NCBI GenBank assembly: GCA_003243255.1 | Contig: QFQM01000160.1 | Coordinates: forward strand, 1 to 9,996 | Origin: Flavobacterium psychrophilum | Lineage (GTDB): Bacteria > Bacteroidota > Bacteroidia > Flavobacteriales > Flavobacteriaceae | Direction of reading: 5' to 3' | DNA length: 9,996 bases | Shown here: positions 1 to 5,583 of the stretch, one piece after another | Numbering within the stretch: position 1 is the stretch's first letter | Layout of the letters: each line of letters opens with the position of its first letter | Translations under genes and position numbers: made by a program | Notes under the pieces: generated by a model | Seen by the model: the letters and a program-made list of their open reading frames with translations, nothing else | What the model was told of the DNA's origin: nothing | Databases searched by the model: none

Positions 1-1
1 T

Positions 2-241
2 AAGAATGTAGAAAAAAATCCGGCAAAAAAAATCATTAAAGACTTTACACTTCCGTATGAAGACCCTGCAATAACAAACCCTCAGGAATTGGCATCGTTT
101 CCAAAGCCATCGGAAATTGTAGACGCAAAAGAAATCGAACACGAAAGTGAAAGCCATTTGGTTAATAAAAGAACTCCGGTCAGAGAAGGGCGTAATATTA
201 TACGAACTGATAACAACCCGGACAATGACGGATTCATGTAA
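2..241 (+). CDS. small hypothetical protein, 5'-truncated by window edge (paralog of the next gene)
   Basis: An open frame runs from base 2 to a TAA stop at 239-241, giving 79 residues with the N-terminus outside the window. It is clearly homologous to the gene at 384-644. Both contain F-T-(L/F)-P-Y-E-D-P-A-I-x-N-P-x-E-L-A-S-F-P-K and, about 20 residues later, E/H-S-H-L-V-N-(K/R)-R-x-P-x-R-(E/D)-G-(R/K)-N-I. This conservation in the same frame is the main evidence that the fragment is coding. It is hydrophilic and charged, with no membrane segment, no cysteine and no catalytic motif I recognise. A hairpin terminator follows directly after the stop. I do not recognise the family and assign no function. 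Confidence 0.75.
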   Translation, partial: KNVEKNPAKKIIKDFTLPYEDPAITNPQELASFPKPSEIVDAKEIEHESESHLVNKRTPVREGRNIIRTDNNPDNDGFM

Positions 242-243
242 TA

Positions 244-270
244 AAAAGAGCCTTTTTAAGGCTCTTTTTT
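244..270 (+). terminator. rho-independent terminator
   Basis: The arms GAGCCTT (248-254) and AAGGCTC (258-264) enclose a 3-nt loop and are flanked by an A run and a T7 tract. The hairpin starts three bases after the stop of the truncated small protein, so the two paralogs are probably separate transcription units. Confidence 0.85.
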
Positions 271-383
271 TATAATCATGACCTGTAGTATTAAAAAAAG
301 ATTAGTTCTCTTAAAAACATTAACATACTACAACGTTTTCGTTAAATTATAATTTGTATCTTTAATCTATAAATCAGACGATT

Positions 384-644
384 ATGGCAAATTATTTATC
401 TAACCGCCACGATCTGGGAGACCTTGGCGGAAACCCGAACATCATGAACAATTCATACGACAGCTTTACATTTCCGTATGAAGACCCGGCAATCATCAAT
501 CCGGACGAACTAGCGTCCTTCCCTAAAACAACATGCCCTTCTCATAATGGTACTTTCCCTCATCATGAAAGCCACTTAGTAAACAGAAGGAATCCGTTGA
601 GGGATGGAAAGAACATCACCATAACAGATAACCATCTCGATTAA
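384..644 (+). CDS. small hypothetical protein, tandem paralog of the preceding gene
   Basis: This 86-residue protein belongs to the same unknown family as the fragment at 2-241. It has an Asn/Gly-rich N-terminus (residues 1-25), a conserved block F-x-F-P-Y-E-D-P-A-I-I-N-P-D-E-L-A-S-F-P-K at about 29-48, a variable linker with the only Cys, and a second block H-E-S-H-L-V-N-R-R-N-P-L-R-D-G-K-N-I at about 61-78. No signal peptide, transmembrane helix or enzyme motif is visible, so a small soluble protein is likely. The start is the first ATG in frame; no Shine-Dalgarno sequence is visible, as is normal in Bacteroidota, and I found no strong promoter match in 271-383. A GC-rich terminator follows 38 nt after the stop. 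Function unknown. Confidence 0.8.
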   Translation: MANYLSNRHDLGDLGGNPNIMNNSYDSFTFPYEDPAIINPDELASFPKTTCPSHNGTFPHHESHLVNRRNPLRDGKNITITDNHLD

Positions 645-682
645 AAATGGTTATTCGATTAATCAACTTTACTTAAAATGAC

Positions 683-708
683 AAGGGGCTTTGGCCCCTT
701 TATTTTTT
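683..708 (+). terminator. rho-independent terminator
   Basis: The arms AAGGGGC (683-689) and GCCCCTT (694-700) pair perfectly around a TTTG loop, followed by a T-rich tract to 708. It ends the transcript of the 86-residue small protein. Confidence 0.9.
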
Positions 709-796
709 CGCTTAAATCTGACTGGACCTTCGGTTTGGCAAATGTTATTTTATTCCCAATTAAAGTTTTGTTAGGAAAAACCCACCAATGTTTTAA

Positions 797-811
797 ATAC
801 ATTTAATGTAT
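797..811. repeat. perfect 15-nt inverted repeat upstream of the putative lipoprotein
   Basis: The arms ATACATT (797-803) and AATGTAT (805-811) are perfect complements around one central T. The repeat lies 21 nt before the preferred lipoprotein start at 833 and contains the alternative in-frame ATG at 806. It could be an operator for a dimeric regulator or a small 5'-leader hairpin; AT-rich chance is also possible. Confidence 0.4.
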
Positions 812-832
812 AAACTAATAAAACCCTTAAAA

Positions 833-1321
833 ATGAAAACGATAAATCTTATAAAACAAATGGTATTCGCTACCGCTGTTATTGCGGGAATGAATACATT
901 TTCGTCATGTAACAGCTGTGACAGAAAAACTCAGACAACAGAAGAAAGCACATCGGTGACTTATGAAAGCACTACAGATGGAGACACCGTTTCAACAGAT
1001 GAAACATCTTCTTCTGTTAATGACGGAACAACGACATCAACCTCTATTAAAGCCAACAGCTCAGGTAGCGGTACAGCCACTACTACAACCAAATCAACTA
1101 CTACAACTACTTCCTCTTCTGCTTCTAAAAATGTAAAAGACGAAGCAGCGAGACAGCAGGCTATTACCGACAGGATTGAAAACAGTGATGCAGGTAGCGC
1201 GGTAGACAAAAATGGAAATCCAATAAAAAGCAGTGGCGATGCAGGATCGGGAATGGGAACAGGAACAGGAAGTACGGGTAATAATTCCAGAGTAACAACC
1301 AGAGAAGCGCAACGAAATTAA
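833..1321 (+). CDS. putative Ser/Thr-rich lipoprotein, unknown function
   Basis: The protein has 162 residues from the ATG at 833. That start is preferred over the in-frame ATG at 806 because it places the basic MKT start directly before the hydrophobic segment, follows an A-rich stretch typical of flavobacterial starts, and leaves the palindrome at 797-811 upstream. Residues 1-25 look like a signal sequence ending T-F-S-S before Cys26. This is a loose lipobox (Phe at -3), so lipidation is probable but not certain. The rest is low complexity: about 75 residues dominated by Ser and Thr with scattered acids, a short charged segment with D-E-A-A-R-Q-Q, then a Gly/Ser/Asn tail ending in R-E-A-Q-R-N. 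It resembles a flexible surface linker and has no recognisable fold. It may head a small cluster with the ORFs at 1332 and 1499. Confidence 0.75.
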   Translation: MKTINLIKQMVFATAVIAGMNTFSSCNSCDRKTQTTEESTSVTYESTTDGDTVSTDETSSSVNDGTTTSTSIKANSSGSGTATTTTKSTTTTTSSSASKNVKDEAARQQAITDRIENSDAGSAVDKNGNPIKSSGDAGSGMGTGTGSTGNNSRVTTREAQRN

Positions 1322-1331
1322 ATCCCGGATC

Positions 1332-1487
1332 ATGAAAATTATAAAAGAAGCTATATATACATCAATATTTGGTTCCGATATTAGTCTGGAATCATGCTAC
1401 AACAATACAACTGACGATAAGAATGACAATATAGAATTCGAAATCAGATCGTTGCTGTCTTCTGACAAATTATACTTATATAATTAA
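1332..1487 (+). CDS. very small hypothetical ORF (51 aa)
   Basis: ATG to TAA encodes 51 residues, beginning M-K-I-I-K-E-A-I-Y and ending L-Y-L-Y-N. It begins 10 nt after the lipoprotein stop and ends 11 nt before the next small ORF, all on the same strand and with no terminator between them. That spacing is the only real support for it being a gene. The composition is acidic with one Cys. There is no signal peptide and no motif I recognise. It could be a real micro-protein of the cluster or simply open sequence. Confidence 0.4.
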   Translation: MKIIKEAIYTSIFGSDISLESCYNNTTDDKNDNIEFEIRSLLSSDKLYLYN

Positions 1488-1498
1488 ATTTCAAGAGT

Positions 1499-1651
1499 AT
1501 GATAACAGATAAAAAGAAATCTCCTAAAGTGTCAGATAATAAAAATGATACATCTAAAAATGACACAAAACAGGAGGAAAAAAGTCAACACGAAAAGTTC
1601 AGCCCGGGAGAACCGGATAATTATAATCCCGAAGAATTTAATACTGACTGA
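1499..1651 (+). CDS. small charged hypothetical protein (50 aa)
   Basis: ATG to TGA encodes 50 residues. The first half is Lys/Asp/Ser/Asn-rich and probably disordered; the second half ends in F-S-P-G-E-P-D-N-Y-N-P-E-E-F-N-T-D. Codon choice and composition look like the neighbours. It begins 11 nt after the ORF at 1332-1487 and is the last plus-strand ORF before the bidirectional terminator at 1684-1730. The acidic tail N-P-E-E-F faintly recalls the N-P-D-E-L block of the paralogs at 1-644, but this is too short to claim homology. No function is assigned. Confidence 0.5.
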   Translation: MITDKKKSPKVSDNKNDTSKNDTKQEEKSQHEKFSPGEPDNYNPEEFNTD

Positions 1652-1683
1652 TTTTTAGTCAACTTCATAGGATTCATTTTCCT

Positions 1684-1730
1684 TAAATAAAAAAGCAGCA
1701 TTAGTAGTAATAATGCTGCTTTTTTATTTA
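1684..1730. terminator. bidirectional terminator with perfect 20-bp arms between convergent genes
   Basis: The arms 1684-1703 and 1711-1730 are perfect inverted repeats around a 7-nt loop. The GC-containing core is GCAGCATTA/TAATGCTGC, flanked by A6/T6 runs, so the hairpin is followed by a U tract on either strand. It separates the plus-strand cluster ending at 1651 from the minus-strand gene ending at 1776 and can serve both. Confidence 0.9.
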
Positions 1731-1775
1731 TATCGATTTATGCTTATAAGTCTTAAACCTTTTAATAAAATTATT

Positions 1776-2183
1776 TTATGGCACTTTACCCTGATTTGTG
1801 GTATTAGATCCCGGCAGGATATTTACCTGATTGTTTGTCCCGGTTGGCTGTTCAGTTGTGATTGCTGTCCCCGGTTGCAATGCTCCCTGGGGCTGAGGAT
1901 AAGCCAGTGTTTTGCCCGGATAAGGCGAGTCAGTTCCGTTAAGCGGATTTGCAATGGGTACAGGTTTCGAAATTTCTGTAGAGGGAGAAGTAGAAGTTAC
2001 CGGGCCATTAGCCATTGACGGATTTACTTTTTTAGCTGCATCCCTGTTAATCTGTTGTGTTGCATTTACCGTTGGCGGTGTACCAGGAGAAGGCATAGTA
2101 GTAACCGGATCTACTTTATTTACCTGCGCTGAAGCAATCCCAAAAACCAGCATTGCACTCAGCATAAAAATTGATTTTTTCAT
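1776..2183 (-). CDS. secreted Pro/Thr-rich protein of unknown function
   Basis: The protein has 135 residues. It starts with a clear Sec signal peptide: M-K-K, a hydrophobic core, then A-S-A before Gln20, a cleavage site pattern common in Bacteroidota. The mature part (about 115 residues) is rich in Pro, Thr, Asn, Gln and Gly and has no Cys, which suggests an extended, disordered periplasmic or surface polypeptide. No enzymatic motif, and no C-terminal T9SS-type domain, can be seen. It ends close to the bidirectional terminator at 1684-1730 and is transcribed separately from the thiamin operon, whose terminator at 2311-2336 lies upstream. An inverted repeat sits about 30 nt before the start codon. 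Its existence is well supported by the signal peptide; its role is unknown. Confidence 0.8.
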   Translation of the reverse strand: MKKSIFMLSAMLVFGIASAQVNKVDPVTTMPSPGTPPTVNATQQINRDAAKKVNPSMANGPVTSTSPSTEISKPVPIANPLNGTDSPYPGKTLAYPQPQGALQPGTAITTEQPTGTNNQVNILPGSNTTNQGKVP

Positions 2184-2211
2184 AATGCATGTTTTTTGTG
2201 TTTCCTATAAA

Positions 2212-2227
2212 GTTAGCAAACACTAAC
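2212..2227 (-). promoter_or_regulatory. inverted repeat at the probable promoter of the Pro/Thr-rich secreted protein
   Basis: The arms GTTAG (2212-2216) and CTAAC (2223-2227) flank a 6-nt centre. On the minus strand the centre reads TGTTTG and forms part of TAGTGTTTG, a near-match to the flavobacterial -7 element TAnnTTTG with one extra base. It lies 29-44 nt upstream of the ATG at 2183. No good -33 TTG is found at the usual distance, so the promoter call is weak; the repeat itself is directly visible. Confidence 0.35.
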
Positions 2228-2310
2228 CATATAAACCACTGAAAACATACCAATTAACCTATTTTTAACCGCTTAATAAATATGTATTGAAGATTTTAAC
2301 AGTATAAATA

Positions 2311-2336
2311 AGAAAAGGGCCTTACGGCCCTTTTCT
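2311..2336 (-). terminator. terminator of the thiamin operon
   Basis: AGAAAAGGGCC (2311-2321) pairs perfectly with GGCCCTTTTCT (2326-2336) around a 4-nt loop. The minus-strand transcript would end in a UUUUCU tract. It lies about 115 nt downstream of the tenA stop and upstream of the next minus-strand gene, so it most likely ends the thiM-thiE-thiD-tenA message. Confidence 0.85.
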
Positions 2337-2451
2337 ATTAACTTAACTAACTCAAATTATTCTAGCATAAAGCATATTGTGCTTTTTTGATTGATGCTAC
2401 TTTTATAATGCATAATGTGTGCCAAAATCTATATTTCAATCAAAAATATTT

Positions 2452-3105
2452 TTATCTATTCCATTTTTCAAGTCTGTAAGCACTATCCCAAAAAAGGTAT
2501 TCTAAACGGCTGGCACTCAAAAAAGCTTCGCTCATAAGTTGCTGTTGCTCAGGTGTAGCTTTATCTGCAATAGTATCACAAATTGCTATAGCTTTATCTA
2601 CCAGCAATCCAAACGCTTCTCCTGCATATGTTGCAATCCAGTTCTGATATGGGTTATTCTCAATATTAGCTATTGAAAGTATATGATCGCCTACTTTCTT
2701 ATATATCCAAAAGCAGGGTAAAACTGCAGCCATTCCTACAGCAGAATCAGCCATATAAACCGTACTCTGCAAATAGTGTACATAATGATGGCAGGCCGGC
2801 GACATTGGTACTCTGCAGGTGAGATTATAATCTTTAAAATAAGAATCGTGCAGGGAGCGTTCAACCACCACAGCTCCTTCAGAAAACCTTATGAAATCGA
2901 GCATAGTATCGACATCACGGGCTTTGGCTGCAATAATAGCCAGTACACGTGCAAAGTATTCAAGATAGTGTGCATCCTGTTGCAGGTAATATTTGAATTT
3001 TTCGACATCAAGTGTTCCGGCAGCCAGTTCTTTTATAAAAGGCATATCAATAATATCGCTATACACCGGCAAAGCTTGTGCCCATGCTTTTTCAGACCAT
3101 TTCAT
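2452..3105 (-). CDS. tenA: TenA family aminopyrimidine aminohydrolase (thiaminase II)
   Basis: At 217 residues this matches the usual length of TenA, a cytosolic all-helical heme-oxygenase-like enzyme. It hydrolyses thiamin breakdown products such as 4-amino-5-aminomethyl-2-methylpyrimidine to HMP, which ThiD then phosphorylates. The family signature residues are visible. Asp44 lies in Y-L-Q-Q-D-A-H-Y-L, corresponding to the substrate-binding Asp of Bacillus TenA. The catalytic Cys131 lies in L-P-C-F-W-I-Y. Y-A-G-E is at 160-163, and Glu202 is in S-R-L-E-Y-L-F-W. It overlaps the end of thiD by 14 nt, so it is the translationally linked last gene of the salvage operon. The active-site Cys places it in the classical TenA_C class rather than the TenA_E class. 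Nothing appears truncated. Confidence 0.95.
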   Translation of the reverse strand: MKWSEKAWAQALPVYSDIIDMPFIKELAAGTLDVEKFKYYLQQDAHYLEYFARVLAIIAAKARDVDTMLDFIRFSEGAVVVERSLHDSYFKDYNLTCRVPMSPACHHYVHYLQSTVYMADSAVGMAAVLPCFWIYKKVGDHILSIANIENNPYQNWIATYAGEAFGLLVDKAIAICDTIADKATPEQQQLMSEAFLSASRLEYLFWDSAYRLEKWNR

Positions 3106-3928
3106 TCTTTATCATTTTTTGAGGGTTATACGAATGGTTCAATGGGCCATTTCCTTTACCGATAACAACATCGGCAGCATTTAATATGGCTCCATGTACA
3201 TATTCCTGTGCTTTGGTTACTGCATCCTTTAAACTGAGACCTATGGCCAGATATGAAGCTATAGCTGATGACAACGTACATCCTGATCCATGCATATTTT
3301 GTGTTTCTATTTTATCGGAATGGTATTCCTGAACCAGCCCCGAAGCGTTAACCAACATTGATGTCAGCCTTTCAGATTGAAGATGCCCTCCTTTCAGCAA
3401 CAATGCTTTCGGATTCATCTGCATTATTGCAGCAGCAGCTTCATACATATCATCAATCTCCCTAACAGGTATTCCTGCCAGTAATGATGCCTCATCCATA
3501 TTAGGGGTAATAAGTGCTGATACGGGAAACAACTTCTCTACGATTGCTGAAACAGTATCCTGCTCGATAAGGCGATGCCCACTTGTAGAAATCATTACCG
3601 GATCGAAAACAACAGCTATATCAGGATAATTCCCTAAAACCTCAGCAATAACATTTACGAGGCCTACACTATGCACCATCCCTATTTTTATAGCATCAGG
3701 CTTAATATCTTCTAAAACTGCCAATAGCTGTTCCTTTACAAATTCCGGTGGCACGCTATGGATCGCTCTTACACCACATGTATTTTGCGCTACTAATGCT
3801 GTCACTACACTCATCCCGTAGCATCCAAGTGCTGCAAATGTTTTCAGGTCGGCCTGTATTCCTGCACCACCTGTTGGGTCGGTTCCGGCAATCGTAAGCA
3901 CCGTTGGGTATGTATATTTTTTTTTCAT
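3092..3928 (-). CDS. thiD: hydroxymethylpyrimidine/phosphomethylpyrimidine kinase
   Basis: This 278-residue ribokinase-fold enzyme phosphorylates HMP to HMP-P and then HMP-PP, the pyrimidine substrate of thiamin-phosphate synthase. The diagnostic segments are in order: [14 protein letters not shown] at 14-27, K-I-G-M at 81-84, D-P-V-M-I-S-T-S-G at 109-117, T-P-N-M-D-E-A at 141-147, L-L-K-G-G-H at 177-182, and the anion-hole motif H-G-S-G-C-T at 213-218 with Cys217. The start ATG overlaps the thiE stop as ATGA, and the end overlaps tenA by 14 nt, both typical of translational coupling. The C-terminus is Asn/Lys-rich and not conserved. With tenA next to it, this kinase would take up the HMP that TenA releases. 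Confidence 0.96.
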   Translation of the reverse strand: MKKKYTYPTVLTIAGTDPTGGAGIQADLKTFAALGCYGMSVVTALVAQNTCGVRAIHSVPPEFVKEQLLAVLEDIKPDAIKIGMVHSVGLVNVIAEVLGNYPDIAVVFDPVMISTSGHRLIEQDTVSAIVEKLFPVSALITPNMDEASLLAGIPVREIDDMYEAAAAIMQMNPKALLLKGGHLQSERLTSMLVNASGLVQEYHSDKIETQNMHGSGCTLSSAIASYLAIGLSLKDAVTKAQEYVHGAILNAADVVIGKGNGPLNHSYNPQKMIKNEMV

Positions 3929-4560
3929 AAAGCTTTCTCAATTTGGTTTCGTATTTCGGTAGCGGCTTTTTGGGGATCTTTCGCTCCGCATATTGCCGAC
4001 ACTACTGCTATACAGTCAGCTCCGGCTTTTATAACATCAAAAGCATTCTTTTCATTCATATTGCCAATAGCTACAAGCGGTTTAGGAGTAAGTCCTCTGA
4101 TTGTTGTTATCCCCTCAAGTCCCCACTCGGTTACAGTATCGGTTTTTGTTGAGGTTATAAAAACCGGACTGATCCCCAGGTAATCTGCAAACTGCACCTG
4201 ATCATTAGCAAGCTGTTCCAGATACTCCACCGAGTACCCCAGCATATTACATTCAGGCCATTGCGCTTTTATTTGTGAAGGAGGCATATCACTGTTGCCA
4301 ACATGAATTCCGTAAGCTGCAGATGCTTTTGCTACATCTAAAGCATCATTGATGATCAGCGGTACATTGTAACAGTCAAGCATAGCTTTAAGGTGTATCG
4401 CTATCTCTGTAAACTCAGGAATAGGGAGGTTCTTTTCACGAAGCTGAACCATATCTACACCACCTTTTACTGCCTGTTCTGTTATAGCTACAATATTACG
4501 CCCAAGGCAGGCTTCCCGGCTTACTACCAAATATAGCCTGCTTAAGAAGTCACTAGCCAT
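3925..4560 (-). CDS. thiE: thiamin-phosphate synthase
   Basis: ThiE joins HMP-PP and hydroxyethylthiazole phosphate to make thiamin phosphate. The start chosen is the ATG at 4560, giving 211 residues, the normal size. A longer frame to 4623 would add 21 atypical residues inside thiM and is unlikely, whereas the 4560 start overlaps the thiM stop by only 8 nt. Visible TIM-barrel motifs are Q-L-R-E-K at 39-43, N-D-A-L-D-V-A at 71-77, [10 protein letters not shown] at 84-93, T-S-T-K-T-D at 136-141, A-I-G-N-M at 164-168 and V-V-S-A-I at 186-190. Two positions differ from what I expect: Asn89 where Gln is common (G-x-H-x-G-Q) and Asn167-Met168 where G-G-I is common. The fold assignment is secure; the substitutions may reflect a divergent subgroup. 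Confidence 0.93.
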   Translation of the reverse strand: MASDFLSRLYLVVSREACLGRNIVAITEQAVKGGVDMVQLREKNLPIPEFTEIAIHLKAMLDCYNVPLIINDALDVAKASAAYGIHVGNSDMPPSQIKAQWPECNMLGYSVEYLEQLANDQVQFADYLGISPVFITSTKTDTVTEWGLEGITTIRGLTPKPLVAIGNMNEKNAFDVIKAGADCIAVVSAICGAKDPQKAATEIRNQIEKAL

Positions 4561-5356
4561 TATGTTCTTCTGCTTTAAGATGCGTAAAGAATTCCTCCTG
4601 AGTAATATTGTGTAGCTTGTCAAGTATATTAAGCTGTAGGCTTCCCGGTCCTGCGCTTATTTTTTGAGCCAGTTCACCTGCTATTCCAAGCGATGCCATA
4701 GCTGCTGCCATACCGATTACTATATCATCGCTAACAGCTGCAAATGCTCCTGTTAATGCCGATGCTGTACATCCTAAACCGGTAACCTGCTGCATCAGCG
4801 GATGACCATTACTGATGTATATCTTTTTGTTTCCCGATACAATTACATCTGTTGCGCCTGAAACACATACTACACTGCCAAAAGTATCAGATAGCCATTG
4901 AGCGGCCCCAATAGCTTCATTACTTTGATGAATACTGTCTACACCTTTAGTTTTGGCTTCTCCTACTTTTGCCAAAGCCATAATCTCTGAGGCATTCCCC
5001 CTGATTACTGTTGGCTTAAAAGCCAGCAACTTCGCTACAGTTTCATTACGATAGGCCGTTGCACCGGCTCCTACCGGATCTAATACCCAGGGTTTTCCAA
5101 GTTCATCGGCTTTTTGTGCTGCTTTGAGCATACTCTCAACCCAATATTCGTCTAGCGTACCGATGTTTATAACTGATGCTCCGCAGATGGCAACCATATC
5201 CTCAACTTCAGGATGGGCATGAGCCATAATGGGTGATGCTCCGGCAGCAAGCAGAGCATTAGCTGTAGTATTCATTACCACATAATTGGTGATGTTGTGC
5301 ACAAGGGGTGAATTTTCACGAACGGAAAGGATACATTTCCAAAGAGACTCTTTCAT
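4553..5356 (-). CDS. thiM: hydroxyethylthiazole kinase
   Basis: This cytosolic kinase has 267 residues and phosphorylates 4-methyl-5-(2-hydroxyethyl)thiazole, the salvage route to the thiazole half of thiamin. Family motifs are complete: P-L-V-H-N-I-T-N-Y-V-V-M-N at 17-29, G-A-S-P-I-M-A at 39-45, L-D-P-V-G-A-G-A-T at 92-100, I-R-G-N-A-S-E-I at 118-125, the anion-hole/active-site loop T-G-L-G-C-T-A-S-A at 192-200 with Cys196, and G-P-G-S-L-Q at 236-241. It is the first gene of the operon, about 78 nt downstream of the TPP riboswitch, and its stop overlaps the start of thiE. Expression should therefore fall when TPP is plentiful. Confidence 0.96.
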   Translation of the reverse strand: MKESLWKCILSVRENSPLVHNITNYVVMNTTANALLAAGASPIMAHAHPEVEDMVAICGASVINIGTLDEYWVESMLKAAQKADELGKPWVLDPVGAGATAYRNETVAKLLAFKPTVIRGNASEIMALAKVGEAKTKGVDSIHQSNEAIGAAQWLSDTFGSVVCVSGATDVIVSGNKKIYISNGHPLMQQVTGLGCTASALTGAFAAVSDDIVIGMAAAMASLGIAGELAQKISAGPGSLQLNILDKLHNITQEEFFTHLKAEEHNG

Positions 5357-5385
5357 ATTTATTTGATCTGATTAATAAAATATGG

Positions 5386-5402
5386 CTATAGGTCTCCTAC
5401 AG
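5386..5402 (-). promoter_or_regulatory. hairpin between TPP aptamer and thiM start
   Basis: On the minus strand CTGTAGG (5402-5396) and CCTATAG (5392-5386) form a 7-bp stem with one G-U pair and an AGA loop. No U tract follows, so it is not a standard intrinsic terminator. Its 3' arm could instead pair with the conserved GTAGG of the aptamer (5445-5441), making it a candidate expression-platform element. That role is inference. Confidence 0.4.
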
Positions 5403-5433
5403 AAGTTCAAGAAATAACAGTCGTCATTCCTGC

Positions 5434-5509
5434 GCTTTTCCCTACGTCGGTCTCAACCGTATCAGGTTCAAAGGGACTCTCTCAATTCTTTTCAGAATAC
5501 CCCTAAAGC
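5434..5509 (-). ncRNA. TPP riboswitch (THI element) controlling the thiM operon
   Basis: Read on the minus strand, the sequence carries the conserved THI-box parts in order: AGGGGT, a hairpin ATTCT/AGAAT, the pyrimidine-binding TTGAGA, GTCCC, TTTGAACCTGAT, a short hairpin CGGT/ACCG, and CGTAGGGAA. The closing P1 stem is GCTTT (5509-5505) with AAAGC (5438-5434). It lies between a strong promoter and thiM and should sense thiamin pyrophosphate. There is no obvious terminator between it and thiM, which points to translational or other non-terminator control. The aptamer assignment is near certain; the mechanism is inferred. Confidence 0.95.
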
Positions 5510-5516
5510 CAAAGTT

Positions 5517-5545
5517 CAAATATACCGATAGTATTTATAAAACAA
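5517..5545 (-). promoter_or_regulatory. flavobacterial-type promoter of the thiM operon
   Basis: On the minus strand TTG (5545-5543), an 18-nt spacer and TATATTTG (5524-5517) match the flavobacterial consensus TTG-N17-19-TAnnTTTG. Transcription would start around 5511, within a few bases of the riboswitch P1 stem. The -33 TTG lies in the T tract of the terminator of the upstream gene. Confidence 0.8.
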
Positions 5546-5574
5546 AAAAAGACAGGAGTTAATTCCTGTCTTTT
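5544..5574 (-). terminator. terminator of the secreted-protein gene at 5584-6405
   Basis: AAAAGACAGGA (5547-5557) pairs perfectly with TCCTGTCTTTT (5564-5574) around a 6-nt loop, and the minus strand continues into a T7 tract. It lies 10 nt downstream of the stop of the preceding minus-strand gene and insulates the thiamin operon from it. Confidence 0.9.
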
Positions 5575-5583
5575 CTTCTTTTA

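Noticed and set aside
961..1333. Two minus-strand open frames within the putative lipoprotein gene
   Set aside because: They mirror the repetitive Ser/Thr codons of the plus-strand gene (poly-Val and Ser/Cys-rich translations) and have no independent start signals.
1713..2226. Plus-strand open frames opposite the Pro/Thr-rich secreted protein
   Set aside because: The minus-strand reading has a clear signal peptide and a terminator at its end. The plus-strand translations are Cys/Arg-rich and look like shadows.
2363..2399. AT-rich nested hairpin (AAAGCA/TGCTTT inside TAGCAT/ATGCTA) near the end of the thiamin operon
   Set aside because: The stems are short and it is oriented like a plus-strand terminator with no plus-strand gene upstream.
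2776..3184. Plus-strand open frames over tenA and thiD
   Set aside because: They overlap well-recognised enzyme genes on the other strand.
4561..4623. N-terminal extension of ThiE by 21 residues
   Set aside because: It would lie within the thiM coding region and is not typical of the family; the ATG at 4560 gives the normal length and an 8-nt overlap.
5403..5519. Direct repeat AAGTTCAA on both sides of the TPP riboswitch (5403-5410 and 5512-5519)
   Set aside because: Eight bases in AT-rich sequence are expected by chance, and no mobile element boundary is visible.
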